From NCBI GenBank assembly GCA_012031565.1, contig JAAUUM010000015.1, forward strand, positions 1-37,422: a stretch of DNA of 37,422 nt. Reading direction: 5' to 3'. Made by a program: the position numbers and the translations under genes. The first letter of the stretch is position 1. The number at the start of each line of letters is the position of its first letter. Positions 9,295 to 16,841 of this stretch are shown one piece after another. Source of the stretch: Synechococcaceae cyanobacterium SM2_3_2 (GTDB lineage: Bacteria; Cyanobacteriota; Cyanobacteriia; Thermostichales; Thermostichaceae). Below the pieces are notes generated by a model, which was given only the letters and a program-made list of their open reading frames with translations, was not told the DNA's origin and searched no databases.

Positions 9295-10122
9295 GTGGAC
9301 GGACTCGAAGCGTTGATTTTAGGCATTGGTGGAGCGATCTCTGGCATCCTGGCCGGGATCCTCGGAATTGGGGGGGGTGTCTTGCTTAACCCCTTACTGG
9401 TGGGGGTGGGAACTACGCCGGTACAGGCAGCAGCGACCAGCAGTTTAGCCATCTTGATGACGGCAACAGCGGGCACCTTCCAGAATTGGCGGATGGGGTT
9501 TCTGCAAATCGAGAAGACCCTTTACCTCGGGATCCCGGCGATTTTGACGGCACAACTGGGGGTACTGCTGGGCAGCAATGCTCCCGACTATCTATTGGCA
9601 TTGGGCTTTGGGTTGCTGCTGATCATCAATATCTATCTGGTGGGGCTCAAGAAAAAGGCCATCACGAAAGCCCAGTCTCTTACAGGGGATCCCGAGGCTC
9701 AGGTGGACTCGCTGCCGGCTGTAACTCCACCCCAGTCCTTTTGGCGAACACCCTTGGTGGCGCGACTGACCACAGGGGGCTTAGCCGGACTTTTGGCAGG
9801 ACTATTTGGGGTTGGCGGTGGGGTTGTGATGGTGCCAATGCAAATCCTGTTGCTCAACGAGCCCATCAAAGATGCCGTTCGTACCAGCTTGAGTGTGATT
9901 GTAATTACGGGCATCTCTGCCTGTGTGGGTCACGCCTTGCGGGGCAATGTCTTGGTTCTCTATGGCCTGGTTTTGGGGTTGGCGGGCATGATCGGAGCAC
10001 AAGCTGGCACCCGCTTCTTGCCAAAACTATCCGATCGGACGATTAGCATTGCTTTTCGGCTCTTGATGGCGGTGCTCTCCACCTACATGTTTTGGAAAGC
10101 TTGGGCACTGGTAAATAGCTAG
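9295..10122 (+). CDS. TauE/SafE (sulfite exporter-type) membrane permease
   Basis: Integral inner-membrane protein of the TauE/SafE family, which export sulfite, sulfoacetate or related organic anions. The 275-residue product has two homologous halves, each starting with the family's glycine-rich helix: GILGIGGGVLLNPLL (about 20-35) and GLFGVGGGVVMVPM (about 170-184). It is hydrophobic throughout, with about eight predicted helices and a hydrophilic loop at about 120-150 between the halves. It starts with GTG 9295, 6 bases after the Shine-Dalgarno AGGAGAA. It stands alone; the substrate is not predictable. Confidence 0.9.
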   Translation: MDGLEALILGIGGAISGILAGILGIGGGVLLNPLLVGVGTTPVQAAATSSLAILMTATAGTFQNWRMGFLQIEKTLYLGIPAILTAQLGVLLGSNAPDYLLALGFGLLLIINIYLVGLKKKAITKAQSLTGDPEAQVDSLPAVTPPQSFWRTPLVARLTTGGLAGLLAGLFGVGGGVVMVPMQILLLNEPIKDAVRTSLSVIVITGISACVGHALRGNVLVLYGLVLGLAGMIGAQAGTRFLPKLSDRTISIAFRLLMAVLSTYMFWKAWALVNS

Positions 10123-10173
10123 ATAGTTTTGCAGGGCTCTGGCTGGATACGGTCAAAGCCCTCTTTATTCATC

Positions 10174-10212
10174 TATATAGTCCAGATAATTGATACTTAT
10201 CTGGACTATATA
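10174..10212. terminator. Perfect 16-bp-arm inverted repeat after the TauE gene
   Basis: TATATAGTCCAGATAA (10174-10189) is followed by a 7-base loop TTGATAC and its exact reverse complement (10197-10212). It sits about 50 bases after the TauE/SafE stop. It could be a terminator hairpin, although it is AT-rich at the base and is followed by AGCCTTTT rather than a clean T run. A palindromic protein-binding site is the alternative. Confidence 0.55.
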
Positions 10213-10537
10213 AGCCTTTTCAGCTGGCGGGAAGGCGCTTAGACTACCGTTCCAGACTCAAAAATCGTAATCTCGCTGCAATCAAGATCCGCTCAGCCTT
10301 GAGGGTGTCCCCCTGCGCCAGGAAACTTTCAATTGGATCCCTGCCCATAACTTGACTCAACGGCGGTCATCCGCACCCAAAGTCAATTGCAATTGGCTCA
10401 TCAGTTAGCTCCACCCAAGCAATCAGGTGCTGTTGCCAAAACCAATCACGAAGTCGGGTGCCACACAAAATTAGGCAATCTTGTACAGATGGAGTAGCAG
10501 TATCTTAATCCTTTAGATTGCGTTCATAAATCAGCTG
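10213..10537. other. Gene-free stretch, possible decayed coding sequence
   Basis: There is no intact gene in these 325 bases. On the minus strand a short open stretch reads LILCGTRLRDWFWQQH then LIAWVELTDEPIAIDFGCG before a stop, followed in another frame by ESFLAQGDTLKAERILIAARL. This looks protein-like and could be a degraded ORF, but I recognise no family. Confidence 0.3.
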
Positions 10538-10828
10538 TTAAGAACGGGCTTGCTTGATCATGGCAATCAGAGTGTGGTGAGCATCTTCTGAATCTTGTAG
10601 TGGGTGATCAAATGGGATCCTAATCTGGACAGGATCCGCTGCGGCCTCTGAACGGGTATTTAAGGTCATGCCATCGGCATCAATCGATATCATTTCCGCC
10701 GACAGGACCGGCTCAATCTGGCCATAGACACGAGCATAGAGGGCCACAGCCTCAGCATGATCCTCATTCATATGCTTGCAAATACGGTCGCTTACCGCAG
10801 GAGTCAAAAGGTCGGCCATACTAAGCAC
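10538..10828 (-). CDS. DUF2470 domain protein
   Basis: Small 96-residue protein (93 from the internal ATG at 10819, which begins MADLLTPAVSD). It matches DUF2470, the domain found at the C terminus of HugZ/pyridoxamine-phosphate-oxidase-like heme-degrading proteins. The diagnostic ICKHMNEDHAEAVALYA is at about 17-33, followed by IDADGMTL and the C-terminal HHTLIAMIKQA. Here the domain stands alone. Stand-alone DUF2470 proteins are common in cyanobacteria; a role in heme or tetrapyrrole metabolism is inference. It lies downstream of apcABC on the same strand but beyond a probable terminator. Confidence 0.8.
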   Translation of the reverse strand: MLSMADLLTPAVSDRICKHMNEDHAEAVALYARVYGQIEPVLSAEMISIDADGMTLNTRSEAAADPVQIRIPFDHPLQDSEDAHHTLIAMIKQARS

Positions 10829-10943
10829 TCGGTAAATTCGGTAAAGAAGGTAATGTGCCGCCCGTAGACTGGATCAAACCTTGGGCAGGCTCAATAAGGC
10901 GATTCTAACCCCCAAGCCATTCCCCCTCACAAGCCCAAAACAA

Positions 10944-10967
10944 AGGGATCCCGATATCAGGATCCCT
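10944..10967 (-). terminator. Probable apcABC terminator made of two GGATCC motifs
   Basis: On the minus strand AGGGATCC is followed by an 8-base loop and GGATCCCT, then TTTGTTTT. The 8-bp stem with a T-rich tail lies about 30 bases after the apcC stop and fits a Rho-independent terminator. Each arm is itself a copy of the genome-wide motif. Confidence 0.6.
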
Positions 10968-10994
10968 GAGCAGTCTTAAAACTGAGAATCCAAT

Positions 10995-11198
10995 TCACAG
11001 CAAGCCCACATCCATCCCAGGCTTACCGGTGGCCAATTCCACTTTGACAATGCGACCTCCAGCTTTCTGGATCCGCTGCTGCTCTTTGAACCAGTTTTCG
11101 TAAGGCACCAACTTGGTAAAGAAGGTATTTTGTAGCTCACGCTGCGTACGAATCCGGGTTTGACTCGGCACACAAGCCGTCACTTTAAACATCCGCAT
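10995..11198 (-). CDS. apcC: Phycobilisome core linker, 7.8 kDa (ApcC)
   Basis: Small core-linker polypeptide that caps allophycocyanin trimers at the ends of the phycobilisome core cylinders. From ATG 11198 the product has 67 residues and reads MRMFKVTACVPSQTRIRTQR at its start and IVKVELATGKPGMD near its end, which is nearly invariant among cyanobacteria. The ORF track extends it to 11270, but the extra 24 residues are not part of the family. It is the last gene of apcA-apcB-apcC, 185 bases after apcB, and a terminator-like hairpin follows it. Confidence 0.96.
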   Translation of the reverse strand: MRMFKVTACVPSQTRIRTQRELQNTFFTKLVPYENWFKEQQRIQKAGGRIVKVELATGKPGMDVGLL

Positions 11199-11230
11199 GG
11201 CTTTGATCTCAGTAATGTAACAGATACAAA

Positions 11231-11297
11231 ACAGGCAACCCGCCCCAGAAAGCTCGCGCACAGCACGCACACCAGATTCCCGTCACAAGCTGCCTGT
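11231..11297 (-). promoter_or_regulatory. Possible attenuator hairpin between apcB and apcC
   Basis: ACAGGCA (11231-11237) and TGCCTGT (11291-11297) are perfect 7-base inverted repeats about 53 bases apart in the apcB-apcC gap. On the minus strand the second arm is followed by TTTGT. A partial terminator here would fit the usual excess of apcAB over apcABC transcripts; the assignment is weak because the loop is long. Confidence 0.3.
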
Positions 11298-11382
11298 CGT
11301 TGGGCCATTTTTGTGAGAGGCTAGCTCAGATCTTACGAATCCCTAACCACACAATCCTGGATGGAATGGCGATCAAGTGTGA

Positions 11383-11868
11383 CTAGCTCAAGCCAGAGCA
11401 GATGTAGTCGAAGTACACGCCCATTTCTTTGCCAGCATCAGAACCCACCAAGGAGGCGGTTACTTCTTTCATGGCTTGGATGGCTTGTACGGTGGAACCC
11501 ACAGGCACGCCCAAGGAGTTGTAGGTCTCTTTGAGTCCGTTCAGCACCCGCTCATCCAGGATAGAGGCGTCACCCGCCAACATGGCATAGGTGGCATAGC
11601 GGAGATAGTAGTCCATGTCGCGGATGCAGGCAGCATAGCGACGGGTGGTGTACATATTGCCACCGGGACGGGTCAAGTCAGAATACAGCAACGCTTTAGC
11701 GGCGGCATCCTTGACGATGGTGGAGGCATTGGCGGCGATGGTGCCAGCTGCGCGCACACGGATTTCGCCGGTGGCGAAGAAGGACTTCAGTTTATCGATG
11801 GCAGAGCTATCGAGATACTTGCCCTGCACGTCGTAGCTGTTGATAACAGAGGTGACTGCGTCTTGCAT
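11383..11868 (-). CDS. apcB: Allophycocyanin beta subunit
   Basis: Light-harvesting phycobiliprotein of the phycobilisome core; it pairs with ApcA and passes excitation energy toward the terminal emitters. It has 161 residues, the exact family length. Cys81 in [15 protein letters not shown] carries phycocyanobilin, and Asn71 in GGNMYTTRR is the residue methylated in beta subunits. It begins [20 protein letters not shown], preceded by AGGA about 8 bases upstream. It lies 100 bases after apcA in the same operon and ends with TAG, showing that TAG is a working stop codon in this genome. Confidence 0.98.
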   Translation of the reverse strand: MQDAVTSVINSYDVQGKYLDSSAIDKLKSFFATGEIRVRAAGTIAANASTIVKDAAAKALLYSDLTRPGGNMYTTRRYAACIRDMDYYLRYATYAMLAGDASILDERVLNGLKETYNSLGVPVGSTVQAIQAMKEVTASLVGSDAGKEMGVYFDYICSGLS

Positions 11869-11968
11869 GGTTTTGTCCTGAAAATCGTTTTTTGTCTTTT
11901 AACTCAAATAACTCGAAGAATGCTGAGTGATTCCTAAGGATGCAACACTGAACGGGATCCCCAAAGAT

Positions 11969-12454
11969 CTAGTTCAGGCCACCGACCACGAAGTCGAAGT
12001 AGTAGCCAGCTTCGGTGGCATCGTCGCCAGACAACAAGCTCATGGCCGCAGACTTCATCTGACGAACACTTTCAGCCACCGCCGGCAAGGGGGTGCCCAA
12101 AGAGTTGTACATTTCTTTGACGCCCACCAAGCCGATCTCTTCGATGGGGGTGACATCGCCCGCGATCACACCATAGGTGACCAAACGCAGGTAATAGTCC
12201 ATATCCCGCAAGCAGGTGGCGGTCATCTCTTCACCGTAGGCATTGCCGCCGGGAGACACGACATCAGGCCGCTTTTGGAACAGAGAATCAGCAGCTTGCT
12301 TGACGATCCGTTCACGGGATTCGGTCAAAACTTGAGCAATCCGCAACCGAGCTTCACCTTTGGTAACAAAAGACTTGATCCGATCGAGTTCACCGGGGCT
12401 TAAATAACGCGCTTCCGCGTCAGCATTCACAATTGATTTTGTGACAACGCTCAT
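11969..12454 (-). CDS. apcA: Allophycocyanin alpha subunit
   Basis: Alpha partner of ApcB in the phycobilisome core. From ATG 12454 it has 161 residues, starting [20 protein letters not shown]; the ORF track starts three codons earlier (MIS), which the family does not have. Cys81 in [14 protein letters not shown] binds phycocyanobilin. It is the first gene of apcABC. The 513 bases upstream, shared with the divergent hslO gene, must contain its promoter. No apcE is adjacent. Confidence 0.98.
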   Translation of the reverse strand: MSVVTKSIVNADAEARYLSPGELDRIKSFVTKGEARLRIAQVLTESRERIVKQAADSLFQKRPDVVSPGGNAYGEEMTATCLRDMDYYLRLVTYGVIAGDVTPIEEIGLVGVKEMYNSLGTPLPAVAESVRQMKSAAMSLLSGDDATEAGYYFDFVVGGLN

Positions 12455-12967
12455 GGATATCAATCCTCAGACGATATTTATAGGAGTGTGACAGACCTAC
12501 ACTCGCACAACATTGTCGGACAAAGGGCCAAGTTCCCGCTTAGACTCTTCATAGTTCTTAAACTTTTTGCCCCAGTTCGACCTCAGAATTTTGGCGGACG
12601 ATACTGATCTGGACAGGGATCCTAGTCTCTGGGGGCAAGGCTCTCGTCTCCTCAGAAAACTGCCCCTCAATGCCCCAAGCCCGACTTGTAGCTCTAGCTA
12701 TCTCTTTTGTTAGGAGCCAGGGATCCCTGCGGCGGAGCTGGGGCTTGTTAGCAGGGAGAAAGGTGCAGTTACAATTGTTAATAGCTGTTTAATCCCTGTT
12801 GAGAGTTTCTCATCCCTGAGCTGTGGGAGCCTGGGACGAGCCAGTGCTGAGGGGGTGCCCGATTTTGTCCTTCTTTTGTACTTTGGTCTTGTCCTTACGA
12901 TGGTTACATCGACCTTGGGCAGCTTGGGCTCTTTGCAGCTGAGATTTCCACCCGTTCTCTACCTGAA
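12455..12967. promoter_or_regulatory. Long divergent leader/promoter region of apcA and hslO
   Basis: About 510 bases without a supported gene separate apcA and hslO. A sequence GTTACAATTGTTAATAG (12768-12784) resembles a degenerate RpaB-binding HLR1 site (paired GTTACAWW boxes), but the spacing is off by one. A perfect 12-bp palindrome CAGGGATCCCTG is at 12719-12730. The ORFs in the track here (for example 12810-13034) look like noise. A long untranslated leader is common for phycobilisome operons. Confidence 0.4.
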
Positions 12968-12970
12968 TTG

Positions 12971-13897
12971 ATGATGGTTGACCTATCCCTGACCCCGGCT
13001 GTCTCCAACGACTTTGACCAACTGATCCGGGCAACCGCCGCTGATGGCTTTATCCGAGCGGTGGGGGTGGTCTCAACCCATACGGTGCAAGAGGCAAGGC
13101 AACGGCATCACCTGTCTTATGTGGCAACGGTAGCCCTGGGGCGCACCATCAGCGCTGGATTACTGCTGGCGGCTAACCTCAAGCAAGAGCAGGCCCGCAT
13201 CAATTTGCAAGTTAAAGGGGATGGCCCCTTGGGATCCCTTTGGGTGGACGCGGGATCCGATGGCACGGTGCGGGGTTATGTGGAGCATCCGGCGGTAGAA
13301 TTGCCCCTAACCGAGTCCAGCCAACTGAATGTGGGGCAGGCGGTGGGCCGTTACGGCTATCTGCATGTGATCCGCGATCAGGGCTATGGGATCCCGTTTA
13401 GCAGTTCCACCGAATTGGTCAATGGCGAGATTGGTGAGGATATCACTCGTTTTCTGGCCAGTTCTGAGCAAACACCGTCCATCATTGTCCTGGGGGTGTT
13501 GGTGGATACCCACGGGGTCAAAGCGGCTGGAGGCCTGTTGTTCCAACTCCTGCCAGATGCCCCATTGTCTTTGATTGCAGAACTAGAGGAACGGATCAGC
13601 AAGGTGGAAACCCTCAGCCCAATGTTGGCGGCGGGCAAAACCCTACCGATGATTTTGGAGGAGTTTATCGGGGATCTTGAGCTGACCATTTTGCCGGGAC
13701 TCCAGCCGGTGCGGTTTCACTGCAAATGCAGCCGGGGTCGGGTCAAGGGGGCGCTGCGGATCCTGGGAGAACAGGAGCTACGCAGCATGATTGTGGAGGA
13801 CAAGGGAGCTGAGGCCACCTGTCATTTTTGCAATGAGGTCTACCAAGTCACGGAAGCTGAGCTAGAAGAATTGGTGCAGCAGCTTCAGGCCAGCTAA
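12971..13897 (+). CDS. hslO: Redox-regulated molecular chaperone Hsp33
   Basis: Cytoplasmic holdase chaperone activated by oxidative stress. The C-terminal zinc center that acts as the redox switch is complete: CKC (about residues 251-253) and CHFC (about 284-287), the family CxC...CxxC. The N-terminal domain has the typical ATVALGRTISAGLLLAANLK and the central VVDTHG-like VLVDTHGVKAAGGLLFQLLP. The product has about 308 residues, slightly longer than many. The ORF track starts at TTG 12968; ATG 12971 or 12974 is more likely. Divergent from apcA and convergent with the GUN4 gene, with almost no gap. Confidence 0.95.
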   Translation: MMVDLSLTPAVSNDFDQLIRATAADGFIRAVGVVSTHTVQEARQRHHLSYVATVALGRTISAGLLLAANLKQEQARINLQVKGDGPLGSLWVDAGSDGTVRGYVEHPAVELPLTESSQLNVGQAVGRYGYLHVIRDQGYGIPFSSSTELVNGEIGEDITRFLASSEQTPSIIVLGVLVDTHGVKAAGGLLFQLLPDAPLSLIAELEERISKVETLSPMLAAGKTLPMILEEFIGDLELTILPGLQPVRFHCKCSRGRVKGALRILGEQELRSMIVEDKGAEATCHFCNEVYQVTEAELEELVQQLQAS

Positions 13898-13934
13898 TCA
13901 GGGGTGGGTGGCCTTTTACCCCAAGGACTTACCG

Positions 13935-14774
13935 TCAGGATCCCTGGGATGAGGACGGGAGGCAAGCCGACCACTTGGCCAACAGGTAACGATCAAATAA
14001 CAGCAAACTGGATCTCAGCCCTCCGGCATTGCCCGCCAAAAAGCCTACCGGTAGATGACCTGGGGGCGCTTCCAGCGTGTAGTTCAGCTCATGGTAGTAA
14101 AGCCAGCGGTCAGAGGGTAGCCAGCCCACGATGCGGCCCCAAGTCTCGATATCGCGGGGAGCTTTTGACCACAGGTGAAATTGGATCCCGAAGCCAAAGC
14201 GCCCCTGGCTATAGGCCATCCACATTTTGTCGATCAGCTGTAGCTCCTGCTTGGGAAAGGTTTTGATGGCATCCACATCAAAGTTGCCCCATGAACTGCG
14301 CCCCGTCATCTGAAGCAGCAAGGCGGTGGTTTGAGCATCCGCCTGTTGCCACTGCTGAGCCTTGAGCAGATCCCGAATCTGCATCAGTTCCTCCACATAG
14401 GCTTGGGCTGAGGGCAAGGAGCCGGATCCACTGGAATGTCTACCCGGTGAAGATGACAGGGCTGCCTTAGGGGATTCAAGCCTCTGACTAAGCACCTCTG
14501 TCGGTTCCACAAGTCTGGCCAGTTCTACAGTCTGGGGTTCTACAGGTTTTGGTGGTGCCGGGGAGGAGGGCAACTGGAGGGGGTCAGAGTAAGCTTTTAG
14601 GGTCTGCTCTTCGCTCTGAAAATCTGTGCTCTGAAAATCTGTGCTCTGAAAATCTGTGCTCTGAAAATCTGTTTTGCTTCGATTGGCTGGCCCAGAAAGA
14701 GATGTGTTGTCCTTATGAGCACTGTCTTTCAGTAGCTTTTCTAGATCTGACAAGTCGGTGGTGGAAAGGCCCAA
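13935..14774 (-). CDS. GUN4 domain protein (possibly the 3' part of a split kinase-GUN4 gene)
   Basis: The C-terminal half (about residues 120-270) is a GUN4 domain, a porphyrin-binding fold that in GUN4 itself stimulates magnesium chelatase. Signs are LLKAQQWQQADAQTTALLLQ, FPKQELQLIDKMWMAYSQG and RFGFGIQFHLWSK. The N-terminal half is a low-complexity linker with four perfect copies of TDFQS. The start is poor: the ORF begins with TTG, has no Shine-Dalgarno sequence, and has no ATG or GTG until well inside. The frame is open upstream to 14855 and overlaps the end of the kinase ORF, so a one-base shift would fuse the two. Kinase-GUN4 fusions are, as I recall, found in other cyanobacteria. Confidence 0.8.
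   Translation of the reverse strand: MGLSTTDLSDLEKLLKDSAHKDNTSLSGPANRSKTDFQSTDFQSTDFQSTDFQSEEQTLKAYSDPLQLPSSPAPPKPVEPQTVELARLVEPTEVLSQRLESPKAALSSSPGRHSSGSGSLPSAQAYVEELMQIRDLLKAQQWQQADAQTTALLLQMTGRSSWGNFDVDAIKTFPKQELQLIDKMWMAYSQGRFGFGIQFHLWSKAPRDIETWGRIVGWLPSDRWLYYHELNYTLEAPPGHLPVGFLAGNAGGLRSSLLLFDRYLLAKWSACLPSSSQGS
14613..14672 (-). repeat. Four perfect tandem 15-bp repeats inside the GUN4 gene
   Basis: The unit GCTCTGAAAATCTGT (plus strand) occurs four times without a mismatch and encodes the pentapeptide TDFQS four times in the linker ahead of the GUN4 domain. Perfect copies imply recent expansion by slippage, and copy number may vary between strains. Confidence 0.95.
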
Positions 14775-14835
14775 AACTGAGACTGCGGCAATCGGGGCAG
14801 AAATAGAGGGACGATAGGAGAGCAGAGGGGCTTCT

Positions 14836-15732
14836 CTAACTGCAACGGTTGGATCCTACAAAAACCCTACCGGTGGGTTCTCCAGTATCTTCCCCAGTCG
14901 AATCTAACGGTATGGGGTCAGAGGCTGAGAGCAGCTGGATCCACTCGGCGATGGACTCCGGTCGATCGTGGGCATAAAAGGCCATTCCCTGCAAAATAGC
15001 TGCTTGGGTGGCATCACTGATGGCAGGGTTGAGGGCTTGGGGCGGATCCAACTCTCGGCCCCCAACTCTGGCTGGGGCACAAAGAGGGATCTCACCAGTT
15101 AGGGCGGTATAGAGGGTGGCGGCTAACCCATAGACATCGATCCAAGCCCCGCGCCGCTGCAAAGAGTCGTATTGCTCGATGGGAGCGTAGCCATCCGTGC
15201 CAAAGCTGGTGTGGTGTTGGATCACCCCCTGAGAGAAGTCTCGAACTAGGCCAAAATCAATCAAAACCGCTTGAGCAGGATGCTCCCGCAGGATGACATT
15301 GGCGGGCTTGACATCCCGATGCAACATATCCTGCTGATGCAGCGCCGTGAGAGCGGATCCCACCTGGCGGATATAGCGCAAGGCTTCCGGCTCTGGCATG
15401 ACGCCCTGTTTTGCCACGTAGCGTTGCAGGGTCTGCCCAGGGACATATTCCATCACAATGCACCACAGCCCTGCCTCTAGGATTACCTCCTCAACCCGGA
15501 CGATGTGGGGATGGCGGCAGCGGGCTAGCCGCAGGGCCTCATTCAAAAAATCCTGCTGAAACTTCTCAAAATCGGGATCCCTTTGCAGCTCATCATTGAG
15601 GGTTTTGAGCACCACCCAATCGGCACGGCGATTATCCCAAGCCAAGTAGGTGAGGCCAAATCCACCTCGGCCCAACAGGGATTCAATGCGATAGCGACCC
15701 TCTTGCAAGCGGTCTTGGGGTGCCCAAACCAT
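14836..15732 (-). CDS. Serine/threonine protein kinase
   Basis: Hanks-type eukaryotic-like protein kinase, cytoplasmic part only. Counting from ATG 15732 (MVWAPQDRLQ): Gly-rich loop LGRGGFGLTY (20-29), catalytic Lys43 in VVLKTL, MEYVPG hinge (about 94-99), catalytic loop HRDVKPANV (138-146), DFG at 159-161 in LIDFGLV, activation loop end GYAPIEQYD. All essential residues are present. The kinase domain reaches about residue 275 and the ORF ends about 20 residues later at TAG (14836-14838). The ORF track's earlier start (15822) adds 30 residues not typical of the fold. The GUN4 frame overlaps the last codons, suggesting a split fusion gene. Confidence 0.9.
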   Translation of the reverse strand: MVWAPQDRLQEGRYRIESLLGRGGFGLTYLAWDNRRADWVVLKTLNDELQRDPDFEKFQQDFLNEALRLARCRHPHIVRVEEVILEAGLWCIVMEYVPGQTLQRYVAKQGVMPEPEALRYIRQVGSALTALHQQDMLHRDVKPANVILREHPAQAVLIDFGLVRDFSQGVIQHHTSFGTDGYAPIEQYDSLQRRGAWIDVYGLAATLYTALTGEIPLCAPARVGGRELDPPQALNPAISDATQAAILQGMAFYAHDRPESIAEWIQLLSASDPIPLDSTGEDTGEPTGRVFVGSNRCS

Positions 15733-15937
15733 GCTGAGTCTCACGGGTAGAAGCATGCCAATGAACACAGGGTAGCCCTCTGCTGAGAGCAAGTCCAGCC
15801 TTTCGACAACCTGGATCCCCACTCAGAGACTGCCGAGTATGGATCATCCAGGCTCAAACCAGCAAGAGGAGAGCAAAGCCACGTAGATGGGGATCCCTTG
15901 TCAAAATCAAAATCTTGACTTAGCAGGGTTGCGCTTA

Positions 15938-15967
15938 ATTGTGCTTAAGAAGATTGTGCTTAAGAAG
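15938..15967 (-). repeat. 15-bp tandem duplication over the ho1 stop codon
   Basis: ATTGTGCTTAAGAAG is present twice in perfect tandem (15938-15952 and 15953-15967), spanning the heme oxygenase stop codon (15960-15962). Each unit contains the palindrome CTTAAG. Confidence 0.9.
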
Positions 15968-16688
15968 ACTGAGCGGCGGCTTTGGCTGCACCAGCGGATC
16001 CCTTATTGAATTGGCTGAGCAAGGAGTTCCAGCCCAACCGAGTCATGGAGATCAACCAGTTGCCCTCTAGCTCCTTAAACAGATCCATGTTCAGCTTGAA
16101 GGCATAGTTGGCTTCCGCCACCACCCGGGCTTTGGTCTCTTCGTCTAGATCAAGAGCATCCAGAGCGGCACGGTATTGCTGCTTAAATTTGCCCTCGTGC
16201 TTGATCTGCTCAAAGTCGTAAAAGGCAGTGCCTTCCCCAGGGGTCAACCCCATCGCCCGTTGTGCCACTTTCTTGAGGATTTGGCCACCCGACAGATCGC
16301 CGATGTAGCGGGTGTAGGCATGGGCGATCAACAAAACGGGATCCGTCTCGCTCAGGGTTTGGATCCGTTCCACATAGGTGCGGCAAGCGGGCGACATCTG
16401 GACGGCGGTGCGCCACTGGGATCCACAAAAATAGTCCATATCCTGCTCTAGGCTGGGCTTACGCCACAGTTCTGGATAGTAAAGCTTGCCCACCACCTCA
16501 TGATCCCGATGGCGAGTAAAGGCTTCTTCTAAAGCTGAATAGACGAAGTAGAAATGGGTTAGATATCGGCTGTAGGAGGTTTTGTTAACAACACCCTTCA
16601 AAAAGCACTTCACAAATCCGACATTTTCCGCCATCGTGTGGGCTGTCTTGGTGCCCTCACGGAGTTGCGCCGCTAGTCCTAAGCTCAC
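15960..16688 (-). CDS. ho1: Heme oxygenase (biliverdin-producing)
   Basis: Ferredoxin-dependent heme oxygenase that opens heme to biliverdin IX-alpha, the precursor of phycocyanobilin for the phycobilisome. It has 242 residues, normal for cyanobacterial HO1. The proximal heme-ligand histidine lies in LREGTKTAHTMAEN (His17) and the distal helix in YIGDLSGGQILKK (about 128-140). The start is GTG 16688, supported by a strong Shine-Dalgarno AAGGAGG 4-5 bases upstream. dnaX lies about 150 bases upstream on the same strand. The Ala/Ser-rich tail ends in a region changed by a 15-bp duplication. Confidence 0.96.
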   Translation of the reverse strand: MSLGLAAQLREGTKTAHTMAENVGFVKCFLKGVVNKTSYSRYLTHFYFVYSALEEAFTRHRDHEVVGKLYYPELWRKPSLEQDMDYFCGSQWRTAVQMSPACRTYVERIQTLSETDPVLLIAHAYTRYIGDLSGGQILKKVAQRAMGLTPGEGTAFYDFEQIKHEGKFKQQYRAALDALDLDEETKARVVAEANYAFKLNMDLFKELEGNWLISMTRLGWNSLLSQFNKGSAGAAKAAAQSS

Positions 16689-16841
16689 AGTGCCTCCTTA
16701 AACCGTTGCAACAAACTGTTTTTAGTAGTGATCCTGAGAATAATCGACGCTAGTGTTTCTGACTGTTAATTATCCTAAAGGTAAGCCTAAGATCCTGTCC
16801 AGGCAGGGATCGTAACCCATGAGCAGTGACAGCAATCGTCA

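Noticed and set aside
12810-13034. ORF on the minus strand between apcA and hslO
   Set aside because: Low-complexity Gln/Ser-rich translation that overlaps hslO, with no family resemblance.
8035-14858. Causal link of GGATCC sites with the frameshift points
   Set aside because: Two breakpoints lie next to GGATCC, but with a copy every 230 bp this is not surprising, and the kdpA, kdpB and kdpC lesions are not at such sites.
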